Positions 56,944-64,000 of a stretch of DNA of 64,000 bases are shown here, piece after piece. This DNA comes from an uncultured Bacilli bacterium (lineage in GTDB: Bacteria > Bacillota_I > Bacilli_A > RF39 > UBA660): the NCBI GenBank assembly GCA_934120635.1, contig CAKOUR010000002.1:1-64000 (forward strand). The letters run 5' to 3'. Position 1 is the first letter of the stretch; every line of letters starts with the position of its first letter. The position numbers and the translations under genes were made by a program. The notes beneath the pieces were generated by a model that saw nothing but the letters and a program-made list of their open reading frames with translations, was not told where the DNA came from and did not search any database.

Positions 56944-57513
56944 ATGAAAAAAGCCTTGATTTCAATAGAAAATTTAAAAAATGACACAATTAAAAATATA
57001 ATAAGTACTAGTATTATTTGCTCAATTATAATTACTATAATATTTATAATGTTTATAGTTTTCACTAATAATATTCTTGCAATAATCATACTTTCTTTGT
57101 TATTTATTTATATTAATTATAGTTCTGTTCAAAATGTTAAATTAACAATTAAAAATTATAATTCTATACCAATAAATGAAAAGAAAAATATTAATAAAGA
57201 ATTAAATAAAATATTAATTTATAGAAAAGATGCAATTTTAACTGATAAATTCTTTATAACTGGATGTTTAAATATATACAAATATTCCGATATAGATTTT
57301 ATTTGCAAAAAAAACTCAATTGAAAAACATGCAATAACAGAAAAATTAATTATAATAACAAAAGATGGAAAAAAATATTGGTATTACATATCAAATAATT
57401 CTCAAAAAACTGATTTTAGTGAAGTTTTAAGAATTAAAAACAAAAATTTGTTAGTAGGATTAAATAAAAACAATAAAAATTATATTAAAACTAAATATAA
57501 TATTGACATTTAA
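56944..57513 (+). CDS. Hypothetical two-helix membrane protein
   Basis: Not recognised. A 189-residue protein with two close hydrophobic helices (about 18-60) and a cytoplasmic C-terminal part. The middle reads KNINKELNKILIYRKDAILTDKFFITG (in pieces), and the end is Asn/Lys-rich. AGGAGATAG precedes the ATG. It has its own terminator at 57601-57628. Its AT and Asn content is extreme even for this window, which fits recent arrival. Confidence 0.55.
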   Translation: MKKALISIENLKNDTIKNIISTSIICSIIITIIFIMFIVFTNNILAIIILSLLFIYINYSSVQNVKLTIKNYNSIPINEKKNINKELNKILIYRKDAILTDKFFITGCLNIYKYSDIDFICKKNSIEKHAITEKLIIITKDGKKYWYYISNNSQKTDFSEVLRIKNKNLLVGLNKNNKNYIKTKYNIDI

Positions 57514-57600
57514 AAAAAACATTAGAATTAAATATACATCCTTTTGAAGAAAAACTCAATCTTATAAACTATGGACTTTCCAAAAATAAAAGTCACAATT

Positions 57601-57628
57601 ATGGAGTTATAACTAGACTCCATTTTTT
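57601..57628 (+). terminator. Terminator after 189-aa membrane protein gene
   Basis: Perfect ATGGAGT/ACTCCAT stem with a T run. Nothing else is seen in 57514-57780. Confidence 0.65.
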
Positions 57629-57798
57629 GATGTTTTCTTTTCTTAGAATGTGGTTATGTTCTAGTTCTAACGTTTCCTTTTTTTCTACAGTTAATCCTTT
57701 TTCATAATGCTTATGTTATATTAACGATTTTTAATTAATTATATGTTGCCATTTCACTTTATTCTTATTTTTTCATACACTACTTTAGGTGATTAATT

Positions 57799-58002
57799 AT
57801 GCGAAATAATTTAAACCGTTTTTTTAGAAATTGTATTGGTTTTAAATTTTATGTTGCGATTATTTGTGTTATTATTTTACCTATTGTTACGATTTATCAA
57901 TTAATTTTAACTTTATTTATTCCTTGTTTTTATAATGTATTAATTTTACTTGTCCAATATTTATTATTACTTTCTTTATGGTTTTGGACTTTATTTTTGT
58001 AA
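57799..58002 (+). CDS. Small hydrophobic protein
   Basis: A 67-residue protein with a short basic start (RNNLNRFFRN) and two hydrophobic stretches filling the rest, no polar tail. TAGGTGATTAATT precedes the ATG. Not recognised. It is convergent with the 103-aa membrane gene. Confidence 0.45.
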   Translation: MRNNLNRFFRNCIGFKFYVAIICVIILPIVTIYQLILTLFIPCFYNVLILLVQYLLLLSLWFWTLFL

Positions 58003-58043
58003 AATACTTCATTTTCTTTTTTCTTTGGTTAAAGAAAAGGATA

Positions 58044-58355
58044 TTATTTTTTCTTTTGAATGAAATATTTTATTAGATAGACTAAAAAATATACATAAAG
58101 GAAAAATAATACCCAAATTAATACTGTATTTAATATTCCTGTAGAATAATAATTAATAATTGCTTCTAAAGATGCTGGAATATAATTATTTACAAAATCT
58201 GTAATTCCTTGTATTTTTACTAATTCAATCAATTTATGGAATAATCTAAAAATAATATCTATAATTCCTAGAAAATAAACTACACTTTTAAAATCTTTAA
58301 AAAATAATCCTACTATAATAATAGCAATAACTAATAAAATTAAAACAATATCCAT
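58044..58355 (-). CDS. Small membrane protein downstream side of dnaJ
   Basis: Not recognised. A 103-residue protein with three hydrophobic helices (about 1-20, 25-42 and 72-97) and a basic end IQKKK. GAGGAGAG precedes the ATG. It is read in the same direction as dnaJ but a terminator lies between them. Confidence 0.5.
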   Translation of the reverse strand: MDIVLILLVIAIIIVGLFFKDFKSVVYFLGIIDIIFRLFHKLIELVKIQGITDFVNNYIPASLEAIINYYSTGILNTVLIWVLFFLYVYFLVYLIKYFIQKKK

Positions 58356-58430
58356 ATTACTCTCCTCTTCATTTTCATATTATTCTTACTCAGTATATCA
58401 TAAATTAATAAAACTAAGAAGAGATAATAA

Positions 58431-58464
58431 AAATAAATAAAGTAATTTGACACTTTATTTATTT
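58431..58464 (-). terminator. Terminator after dnaJ
   Basis: Minus strand perfect 13-bp stem AAATAAATAAAGT/ACTTTATTTATTT with T-rich tail; it overlaps the last codons of dnaJ and ends the heat-shock operon. Confidence 0.65.
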
Positions 58465-59588
58465 AAAAATTTATAATATTTCTTAAACTCTTGGGAATTA
58501 TCTAATGAAGTATTATTTAATGATTCAATTAATTTCTTTTGATCTCTTGTTAATTTTTCTGGAATGATAACTTTCGTGATAACATACATATCCCCTTTTC
58601 TTTTTGTTGTAACATTGGTTACTCCTTTTCCTTTTAAGCGTAATTTTGCACCAGATTGAGTACCTGAAGGGATAGATAAGTTAACATTTCCATAAAGAGT
58701 TGGAACTTCTTTTTTGCATCCTAAAATGGCTTCTGTAATGGTAAGAGGAAGTTCAATATAAATATTATCTTCATCTCTTTGGTAAAACTCATGGTCTCTT
58801 ACTGTAAATTCTACATATAAATCTCCTGGTTTTCCTCCGTTTGCTCCAGCTTCTCCCTTTCCTGCTACTCGAAGTCGATTATCGGTATCAATTCCTTCTG
58901 GGATAGTAATCGTTATTGTTTTGTTCTTTTTTACTGTACCTGTTCCTCTACATGTTGAGCATTTTTTCTCAAAACTTGTTCCTGATCCTTTACAATCTGG
59001 ACAAGTTGTTTTGGTTAAGAAACTTCCAAACATGGTTCTTTGCTCAGAAGTTACTGTTCCTGAACCTCTACATGTTGAGCAAGTACTAGGATTAAATCCA
59101 CCTTTTCCATCGCAATCTGGACAAGTATCTACAATATCTAGTTTCAAGTCTTTCTTTGTTCCATAAACAGCTTCTTCAAAATCAATGGTCATTCGATACA
59201 AAACATCATTGCCTTTTCGTGGCCCATTAGAACTTCTTCTTGATCCTGATTGTGTGAATCCAGAGAATCCTCCAAAACCACCCATGCCGCCAAACAAGTC
59301 TTCAAAAATATCTGACATGTCTCCAAAGTCAAAGTTGCTAAATCCTCCTGCTCCACCTGCTCCTTGTTGGAAAGCAGCATGACCAAACTGATCATATTGT
59401 TTTCTTTTACTTGGATCAGATAATACAGCATAAGCTTCTTGACATTCTTTAAATTTTTCAGCAGCATCTGGTTCTTTTGATACATCAGGATGATATTTTT
59501 TTGCTAATTTACGAAAAGCAGACTTAATCTCAGCATCAGTTGCATCCTTAGAAACACCTAAGACTTCATAATAATCTTTTTTATCCAT
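58455..59588 (-). CDS. dnaJ: Chaperone DnaJ
   Basis: A 377-residue Hsp40 that delivers substrates to DnaK and stimulates its ATPase. The J domain with HPD (KKYHPDVSKEP) fills residues 1-70, then a G/F region. Four zinc-binding CxxCxGxG repeats (CPDCDGKG, CSTCRGSG, CPDCKGSG, CSTCRGTG) follow, then the C-terminal substrate domains. Length is normal. It is the last gene of the hrcA operon; a hairpin at 59630-59651 between dnaK and dnaJ may lower its expression. Confidence 0.97.
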   Translation of the reverse strand: MDKKDYYEVLGVSKDATDAEIKSAFRKLAKKYHPDVSKEPDAAEKFKECQEAYAVLSDPSKRKQYDQFGHAAFQQGAGGAGGFSNFDFGDMSDIFEDLFGGMGGFGGFSGFTQSGSRRSSNGPRKGNDVLYRMTIDFEEAVYGTKKDLKLDIVDTCPDCDGKGGFNPSTCSTCRGSGTVTSEQRTMFGSFLTKTTCPDCKGSGTSFEKKCSTCRGTGTVKKNKTITITIPEGIDTDNRLRVAGKGEAGANGGKPGDLYVEFTVRDHEFYQRDEDNIYIELPLTITEAILGCKKEVPTLYGNVNLSIPSGTQSGAKLRLKGKGVTNVTTKRKGDMYVITKVIIPEKLTRDQKKLIESLNNTSLDNSQEFKKYYKFLNK

Positions 59589-59629
59589 CTTTATTCCTAC
59601 TTTCTTTTGTTATTTTTTTGATAAAGAAG

Positions 59630-59651
59630 AAGTTCTAGTTACCTAGAACTT
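59630..59651 (-). other. Hairpin between dnaK and dnaJ
   Basis: Perfect 9-bp stem AAGTTCTAG/CTAGAACTT with a 4-nt loop but no T run straight after it on the minus strand. It may stabilise dnaK mRNA or act as a processing site rather than a terminator. Confidence 0.45.
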
Positions 59652-59661
59652 GTTTTCTTTA

Positions 59662-61494
59662 TTATTTTTCTTCGAAGTCTGCATCTACTACTCCATCATC
59701 TTCTTTTTTAGAGGTTGATTCTGTAGAAGTATTTTCTTCTTTTTCTGCACCTTGATTTGCTTTTGCTGCTTCTTCATATACTTTTGATGCAAATTGATTT
59801 GCTTTTTCTAGTAATTTATCTTTTGAAGATTTGATTTCTTCAATATCTTCTTTTTCGATAGCTTTCTTTACTTTATCCATTAATTCTTCTGCTTCTTTTT
59901 TATCAGAATCACTTACTTTATCTCCTAAATCTTTAATAGCTTTTTCGGTCATGAAGACTACTTGTTCTGCATCATTTTTAGCATCGGCTAATTCTTTTAC
60001 TTTAGCATCTTTTTCTTTATTTGCTTCTGCTTCCTTCATCATTCTGTCAATTTCTTCATCTGATAATGTGTTTGTTGCTGTAATTGTTATTGATTGTTCT
60101 TTTTGTGTTCCTAAGTCTTTTGCTTTAACATTAACAATTCCGTTTGCATCGATATCGAATGTTACTTCAATTTGAGGTACTCCACGAGGTGCTGGTGGGA
60201 TGTTGGTAAGTTGGAAGTTTCCTAAAGTCTTGTTATCACTAGCCATTGGTCTTTCACCTTGTAATACATGGATATCTACGGCTGGTTGGTTATCAGCAGC
60301 AGTTGAGAATACTTGGCTCTTGCTTGTTGGAATTGTTGTATTTCTTGGAATTAGAACAGTCATTACACCGCCTAATGTTTCAATACCAAGTGATAATGGT
60401 GTTACATCTAGTAAGACAATATCATTTACATCTCCTGTTAAAACTCCACCTTGGATAGCAGCACCCATAGATACTACTTCATCTGGGTTTACCCCTTTAG
60501 AAGGATCTTTTCCTGTTTCTTTCTTAACTAAATCTTGAACCATTGGAATACGAGTTGATCCACCTACTAGGATAACTTTATCAATATCACTCTTTGATAA
60601 TTTTGCATCTTTTAGTGCTTTTCTTACTGGTTCTAGAGTAGAATCAACTAAATCACTAATTAAGGACTCAAATTTTGCTCTTGTAACATCCATTTCAAAG
60701 TTTACTGGCGCACCATCTACTTGTGCAATGAATGGTAATGATACTTGTGTTGAAGTCATACCAGATAAATCTTTTTTAGCTTTTTCGGCTGCTTCTTTAA
60801 TTCTTTGCATAGCCATTTTATCATCAGATAAATCAACGTCTTCTTCTTTCTTAATTTCAGATACGATATAATCTACTAGACGATTATCAAAATCATCTCC
60901 ACCTAAGTGGTTATTTCCTGATGTTGATAATACTTCAAAAACACCATCTCCTAGTTCTAGAATAGATACATCGAATGTTCCACCACCTAAATCATAAACT
61001 AAGATTTTTTCGTTTGTATTTTGTTTATCAAGTCCATAAGCAAGAGCTGCTGCAGTTGGTTCGTTAATAATTCTTTCAACTTCTAATCCTGCAATTTTAC
61101 CAGCATTTTTTGTTGCTTGTCTTTGGGCATCATTGAAGTATGCAGGAACTGTAATAACAGCTTTTGTTACTTTTTCTCCTAAATAAGCTTCTGCTGTTTT
61201 CTTTAAATCACTTAAAATCATTGCACTTACTTCTTCTGGAGAATATTCTTTTCCATTAGCTTTTACTTTTTCACTAGTACCCATTTTTCTCTTGATTGAA
61301 ATAATGGTATCTGGATTAACTAAAGCTTGACGTTTTGCTTTTTCTCCTACGATAATTTCTCCTTTTTTAAAAGATACTACTGATGGAGTTGTTCTTCCTC
61401 CTTCAGCATTAGCTATAACGTGTGCTTCTCCTCCTTCAAATATAGATACACAACTATTCGTTGTTCCTAAATCAATTCCTATTATTTTACTCAT
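59662..61494 (-). CDS. dnaK: Chaperone DnaK (Hsp70)
   Basis: A 610-residue Hsp70. The ATPase domain begins GIDLGTTNSCVSI and has VYDLGGGTFDVSI near 170 and ILVGGSTRIPMVQ near 310. The substrate domain follows (HVLQGERPMA). The C-terminal lid ends DDGVVDADFEEK, the usual short acidic tail. AAAGGTG precedes the ATG. It works with DnaJ, GrpE and, on aggregates, with ClpB, which is encoded 10 kb away. Confidence 0.98.
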   Translation of the reverse strand: MSKIIGIDLGTTNSCVSIFEGGEAHVIANAEGGRTTPSVVSFKKGEIIVGEKAKRQALVNPDTIISIKRKMGTSEKVKANGKEYSPEEVSAMILSDLKKTAEAYLGEKVTKAVITVPAYFNDAQRQATKNAGKIAGLEVERIINEPTAAALAYGLDKQNTNEKILVYDLGGGTFDVSILELGDGVFEVLSTSGNNHLGGDDFDNRLVDYIVSEIKKEEDVDLSDDKMAMQRIKEAAEKAKKDLSGMTSTQVSLPFIAQVDGAPVNFEMDVTRAKFESLISDLVDSTLEPVRKALKDAKLSKSDIDKVILVGGSTRIPMVQDLVKKETGKDPSKGVNPDEVVSMGAAIQGGVLTGDVNDIVLLDVTPLSLGIETLGGVMTVLIPRNTTIPTSKSQVFSTAADNQPAVDIHVLQGERPMASDNKTLGNFQLTNIPPAPRGVPQIEVTFDIDANGIVNVKAKDLGTQKEQSITITATNTLSDEEIDRMMKEAEANKEKDAKVKELADAKNDAEQVVFMTEKAIKDLGDKVSDSDKKEAEELMDKVKKAIEKEDIEEIKSSKDKLLEKANQFASKVYEEAAKANQGAEKEENTSTESTSKKEDDGVVDADFEEK

Positions 61495-61512
61495 AATTAT
61501 TCACCTTTCCTT

Positions 61513-61737
61513 TTATTTATTATCATGACTTTCTTCGTCAATAATGACTATTTTTTTCTTCTTCTTTTTATTGCTATTCACATTCTTATTGCTTTTCTTT
61601 AATTTTTCATAAATGAAATAAGCAAGCAAAGCAACCAAAATAAATGGTAATACCCAAATCATAAAGTGAATAGCAAGGTAAGATAGTAATATTGCTATAA
61701 TGAGATAAATGATATCTTTTATCTTTTCTTTATTCAT
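61513..61737 (-). CDS. Small membrane protein inside the heat-shock operon
   Basis: Not recognised. A 74-residue protein with one or two hydrophobic helices (about 8-47) and a strongly basic tail (NKKKKKKIVIID). TAAGGAG precedes the ATG. It lies 10 bp after grpE and 18 bp before dnaK, so it is co-transcribed with both. It is not part of the usual hrcA-grpE-dnaK-dnaJ order. Confidence 0.65.
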   Translation of the reverse strand: MNKEKIKDIIYLIIAILLSYLAIHFMIWVLPFILVALLAYFIYEKLKKSNKNVNSNKKKKKKIVIIDEESHDNK

Positions 61738-61747
61738 TTATATCTCC

Positions 61748-62362
61748 TTACTCATTTACTTTTACCATAGCAGGCCTTATTACTCTATCCTTATAAATAT
61801 AACCTTTTTGTAATACTTCTAAAACAACGCCTGCCGGTTTAGACTCATCATGGTCAGTTAGGACTGCATGATGATATTCAGGATCAAATTCTATTCCTTC
61901 AGCTTGAATTTCTTTTACTTCAAACTTATTTAAAATTCCTATCGTTGTAGTATAGATTAATTTAAATCCTGCTAAAAACTTAGATACTTCATCAGATAAA
62001 TCATTATCATCCATCGAGATTGCTCGCTCAAAGTTATCTACAACAGTTAATAATTCTTTGATTAAATCTTCGTTTTTATACTTTAATACTTTCTCACTTT
62101 CTTCTTCTTTTCTTCTTTTATAGTTTTGCAGTTCAGCTTGATTTCTTAAAAGTGCTTCTTGCATAGATGTTAATTTCTGATTTAAAATTTCTATTTGTTT
62201 TTTGCTTTCTTCTAAATCCTGTTCCATCTTTTCTCGTAGTTCTTTTTCTTTACTGCATTTGCATTCTTTTTTATTTTTACTAATTACTTTATCAGTATTT
62301 TCTTCATTTAATTTTTCTTTATTATCTATCATTTCTTCTTGATGATTTTTATGTTTACTCAT
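61748..62362 (-). CDS. grpE: Nucleotide exchange factor GrpE
   Basis: A 204-residue GrpE. The N-terminal long helix region is charged, and the core shows LRNQAELQNYKRRKEEE, then VVDNFERAI near 112 and YHHAVLTDHDESKPAGVVLEVLQKGYI near 165, the family signature. It releases ADP from DnaK. The N-terminal Lys/Glu-rich part is longer than in Bacillus. GGAGG precedes the ATG. It overlaps hrcA by 8 bp. Confidence 0.96.
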   Translation of the reverse strand: MSKHKNHQEEMIDNKEKLNEENTDKVISKNKKECKCSKEKELREKMEQDLEESKKQIEILNQKLTSMQEALLRNQAELQNYKRRKEEESEKVLKYKNEDLIKELLTVVDNFERAISMDDNDLSDEVSKFLAGFKLIYTTTIGILNKFEVKEIQAEGIEFDPEYHHAVLTDHDESKPAGVVLEVLQKGYIYKDRVIRPAMVKVNE

Positions 62363-63350
62363 TTTCGCCTCCTAAATGACTTTTGATATAATCTAGTAGA
62401 CTAACTACTTTATCGTATTCCATTCTTTTTGGTCCTACAATTGCAATTGTTCCTTCTTCTCCATTTACATTATATTTTGTCTTAACAACAGATGTATCAT
62501 TGGTAATTTCTGATTCACTTCCAACATAAATATGTATACCATTGTTTTCTTCTTCTTTAATAGAACTCACATCTTCAAATTTAGAAAGAATCTCTTTTAC
62601 TTTTTCAATGTTAGAAAACTCTGGCTGCTTTAGAAAATTATTTTTTCCTACGAAGTGGACATCATTATTACTACTCGTAAATTCTGAGAAGGCATCATAA
62701 AAGGCATTGTATAATACTTCGTGTTGTTTAACATACTTACCAATAATTGGTTTTACTTCGTACTCTAATTTTTCAGAGATTTCATTAATAGGTGTTCCTA
62801 CTACTAATTTGTTGATTAACTCTACTGTTTTTCTGACATCTTCTGTAGAAATATTACTTGGTAAGTATAAATTTTTATGTTCGACAACTCCTTTATCTGT
62901 AATAACAATTGTTAGAATTTTATTTTCTTCTAATGGAACAATTTCTACTTGCTTTAAGCGGTTAGCCTTAGCACTAGTTCCTAATACTATTGAAGTGTAA
63001 TTGGTAATTTCTGATACGATTTCGATACTTTTTTTGATTGTATCAGATAAATCAAGAGATTGGTTTTTAAAAATAGTTTGTAGTTTTAGCATATCTTCTC
63101 CTGTCATATTCTTTGGTTGCATTAGGTTATCTACATAATATTTATATCCCTTTTCACTAGGAATTCTTCCTGATGCAAAGTGATTTTTTTCTAAATATCC
63201 TAAATCTTCTAAGTATACCATTTCATTACGAATGGTAGCACTAGAACATTTGATGTTTTTGCAAATATGAGAGGAACTTACTGGTTTAGCTGTTTTGATA
63301 TATTCTTCTACAATGATTCTTAAAATTTGATTTTCTCTTTCAGATATCAT
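62355..63350 (-). CDS. hrcA: Heat-inducible transcription repressor HrcA
   Basis: A 331-residue repressor that binds CIRCE operators and is held active by GroEL in known systems. A winged-helix domain (ERENQILRIIVEEYIKTAKPVSS, SSATIRNEMVYLEDLGYLEKNHFASGRIPSEKGYKYYV; read in pieces) leads, followed by the GAF-like domain. The start is ATG after AAGGAG. It heads the operon and autoregulates it through the operator at 63411-63437. Confidence 0.96.
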   Translation of the reverse strand: MISERENQILRIIVEEYIKTAKPVSSSHICKNIKCSSATIRNEMVYLEDLGYLEKNHFASGRIPSEKGYKYYVDNLMQPKNMTGEDMLKLQTIFKNQSLDLSDTIKKSIEIVSEITNYTSIVLGTSAKANRLKQVEIVPLEENKILTIVITDKGVVEHKNLYLPSNISTEDVRKTVELINKLVVGTPINEISEKLEYEVKPIIGKYVKQHEVLYNAFYDAFSEFTSSNNDVHFVGKNNFLKQPEFSNIEKVKEILSKFEDVSSIKEEENNGIHIYVGSESEITNDTSVVKTKYNVNGEEGTIAIVGPKRMEYDKVVSLLDYIKSHLGGENE

Positions 63351-63363
63351 CTTTTACCACTCC

Positions 63364-63390
63364 TTAGCAATTCCTTTTTCTGAATGCTAG
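63364..63390 (-). promoter_or_regulatory. hrcA: Second, imperfect CIRCE-like repeat over the hrcA ribosome site
   Basis: TTAGCAATT (63364-63372), 10 bp, AATGCTAG (63383-63390). It is similar to the main operator but has one mismatch and a different gap. The first half contains part of the AAGGAG ribosome site of hrcA. Could be chance. Confidence 0.3.
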
Positions 63391-63394
63391 ATTC

Positions 63395-63437
63395 ATTATA
63401 GTATATTATATTAGCAATGTCAATAAATAATTGCTAA
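63395..63437 (-). promoter_or_regulatory. hrcA: hrcA promoter with CIRCE-like operator
   Basis: Minus strand TTGACA (63418-63423), 17 bp, TATAAT (63395-63400), a perfect consensus promoter. The repeat TTAGCAATG, N9, AATTGCTAA (63411-63437) overlaps the -35 box and the spacer, as expected for HrcA repression. The same operator form controls clpB. Confidence 0.8.
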
Positions 63438-63454
63438 TTTTTTTAAAAAAAGAA

Positions 63455-63509
63455 AAATACTTATTCAACTTGAATACTTTCTATATAGAATCAAGCTAAG
63501 TAAGTATTT
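63455..63509 (-). terminator. Terminator after aldehyde dehydrogenase gene
   Basis: Minus strand stem AAATACTTA/TAAGTATTT, with an inner CTTGA/TCAAG pair, then a T run. Confidence 0.6.
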
Positions 63510-63514
63510 TATTT

Positions 63515-64000
63515 TTATTTTGTAATATTTTTTAAAATAACAGTTTTTGTTCTAGACATTTCTCTTAGAGTTGTCATTATTCCTTCATTTCCAATTCCAG
63601 AATATTTCCATCCACCAAATGGTTGTTCAAAACTTCTAAAGAAACTTGCTCCATTAATAACAAATCCACCACATTCCATCATTTCACTTACTTTGATGGC
63701 TTTATTCATATCTTTGGTAATGATAGAGCCTGATAATCCGTAAATAGATTGGTTGGCAATTTCTACTGCTTCTTCTATTGTATCAAAACCTATAACTGAG
63801 ATGACTGGTCCAAAAATTTCCATATCTTTTGCTACATCCATATCTTTGGTAACGCCATCAAGTATAGTTGGTTCATAGAAAGCACCATTTCTTCTTCCAC
63901 CGTAAACTACTTTTGCCCCTTGTTCTACTGTTTTATTTACTTGACTTTCTACCTCAATTGCTGCTTCTTCACTAATTAAGCAACCAATATCTGTATCCAT
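63515..64000 (-). CDS. Aldehyde dehydrogenase, C-terminal part (cut by window edge)
   Basis: The last 161 residues of an NAD(P)-dependent aldehyde dehydrogenase. The start and the catalytic Cys region lie outside the window. Seen are GAFYEPTILDGVT, EIFGPVISVIGF near 84, SIYGLSGSIIT and the C-terminal QPFGGWKYSGIGNEG motif, all typical. It oxidises an aldehyde to an acid; the substrate cannot be told (succinate-semialdehyde or glyceraldehyde-3-phosphate type both fit). Its terminator separates it from hrcA. Confidence 0.9.
   Translation of the reverse strand: MDTDIGCLISEEAAIEVESQVNKTVEQGAKVVYGGRRNGAFYEPTILDGVTKDMDVAKDMEIFGPVISVIGFDTIEEAVEIANQSIYGLSGSIITKDMNKAIKVSEMMECGGFVINGASFFRSFEQPFGGWKYSGIGNEGIMTTLREMSRTKTVILKNITK

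Noticed and set aside
57799..58002. Reading the 67-aa hydrophobic frame as a toxin of a type I system
   Set aside because: Small and hydrophobic, but no antisense RNA promoter or paired repeat is visible.

Overview
The window is a 64 kb piece of a very AT-rich, low-GC Gram-positive chromosome. Gene content (Ffh, RimM/TrmD, MiaB next to a YmcA-type protein, HrcA-GrpE-DnaK-DnaJ, a glmS ribozyme before glmS) points to Bacillota, class Bacilli in the broad sense. Small size of many proteins, extreme AT bias and many lineage-specific membrane and repeat proteins fit the gut Erysipelotrichia/RF39-like relatives of Mollicutes. This placement is inference; no rRNA is present. The cell appears walled (MurC, MreC/D, GH25 lysozyme, sortase, MurJ/SpoVB-like flippase). 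A Cse60-like protein hints at a sporulating ancestry. TGA is used as a stop, so the standard code applies.

Region 1-7.6 kb is a mobile-element end. From the right it has tRNA-Gly, a small unknown gene, a large serine recombinase, TnpV and a MobC/ribbon-helix-helix-like gene, then cargo. The cargo on the plus strand is a tight four-gene operon: CD-NTase, S-4TM pore protein, alpha/beta hydrolase and HIT-family protein. This looks like a two-gene CBASS anti-phage core with two uncommon partners. Further left is an EamA-type transporter followed by a decayed copy of the MobC-like 3' end. Two related small RNAs, each with its own promoter and terminator on the minus strand, mark the left edge of each cargo unit.

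Region 7.8-30.4 kb is core chromosome, mostly minus-strand operons. It holds ffh and a GH25 lysozyme, then glycan-related membrane genes (GT2, sugar nucleotidyltransferase, polytopic membrane protein, DUF3267 protease). Membrane-anchored orphans, one RsiV-like, and helical repeat proteins follow. RsmE, MurC, TrmD, RimM and an SpoU methyltransferase come next, then YgjP-like, LemA-like and DUF1292-like proteins and a 534-aa orphan with a central membrane segment.

Region 30.5-45.2 kb carries a flippase, a YmcA-like protein, MiaB, an unusual RNB nuclease, LepA, DUF1294 and a RluA-type synthase. A 1,512-aa protein follows, combining 26-residue helical repeats, a class I CCA/CD-NTase-like nucleotidyltransferase domain and a C-terminal membrane anchor. 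The glmS ribozyme and glmS close this part.

Region 45.2-64 kb carries two paralogous membrane proteins with a sortase, clpB (lacking the N domain), Cse60-like, a lipoprotein, alaS, two small kinases and mreCD. A 2-kb patch of small orphan genes includes a likely phage remnant. It ends with hrcA-grpE-(74-aa membrane protein)-dnaK-dnaJ and a truncated aldehyde dehydrogenase. hrcA and clpB share a variant CIRCE operator, so disaggregase and DnaK system are probably one HrcA regulon.
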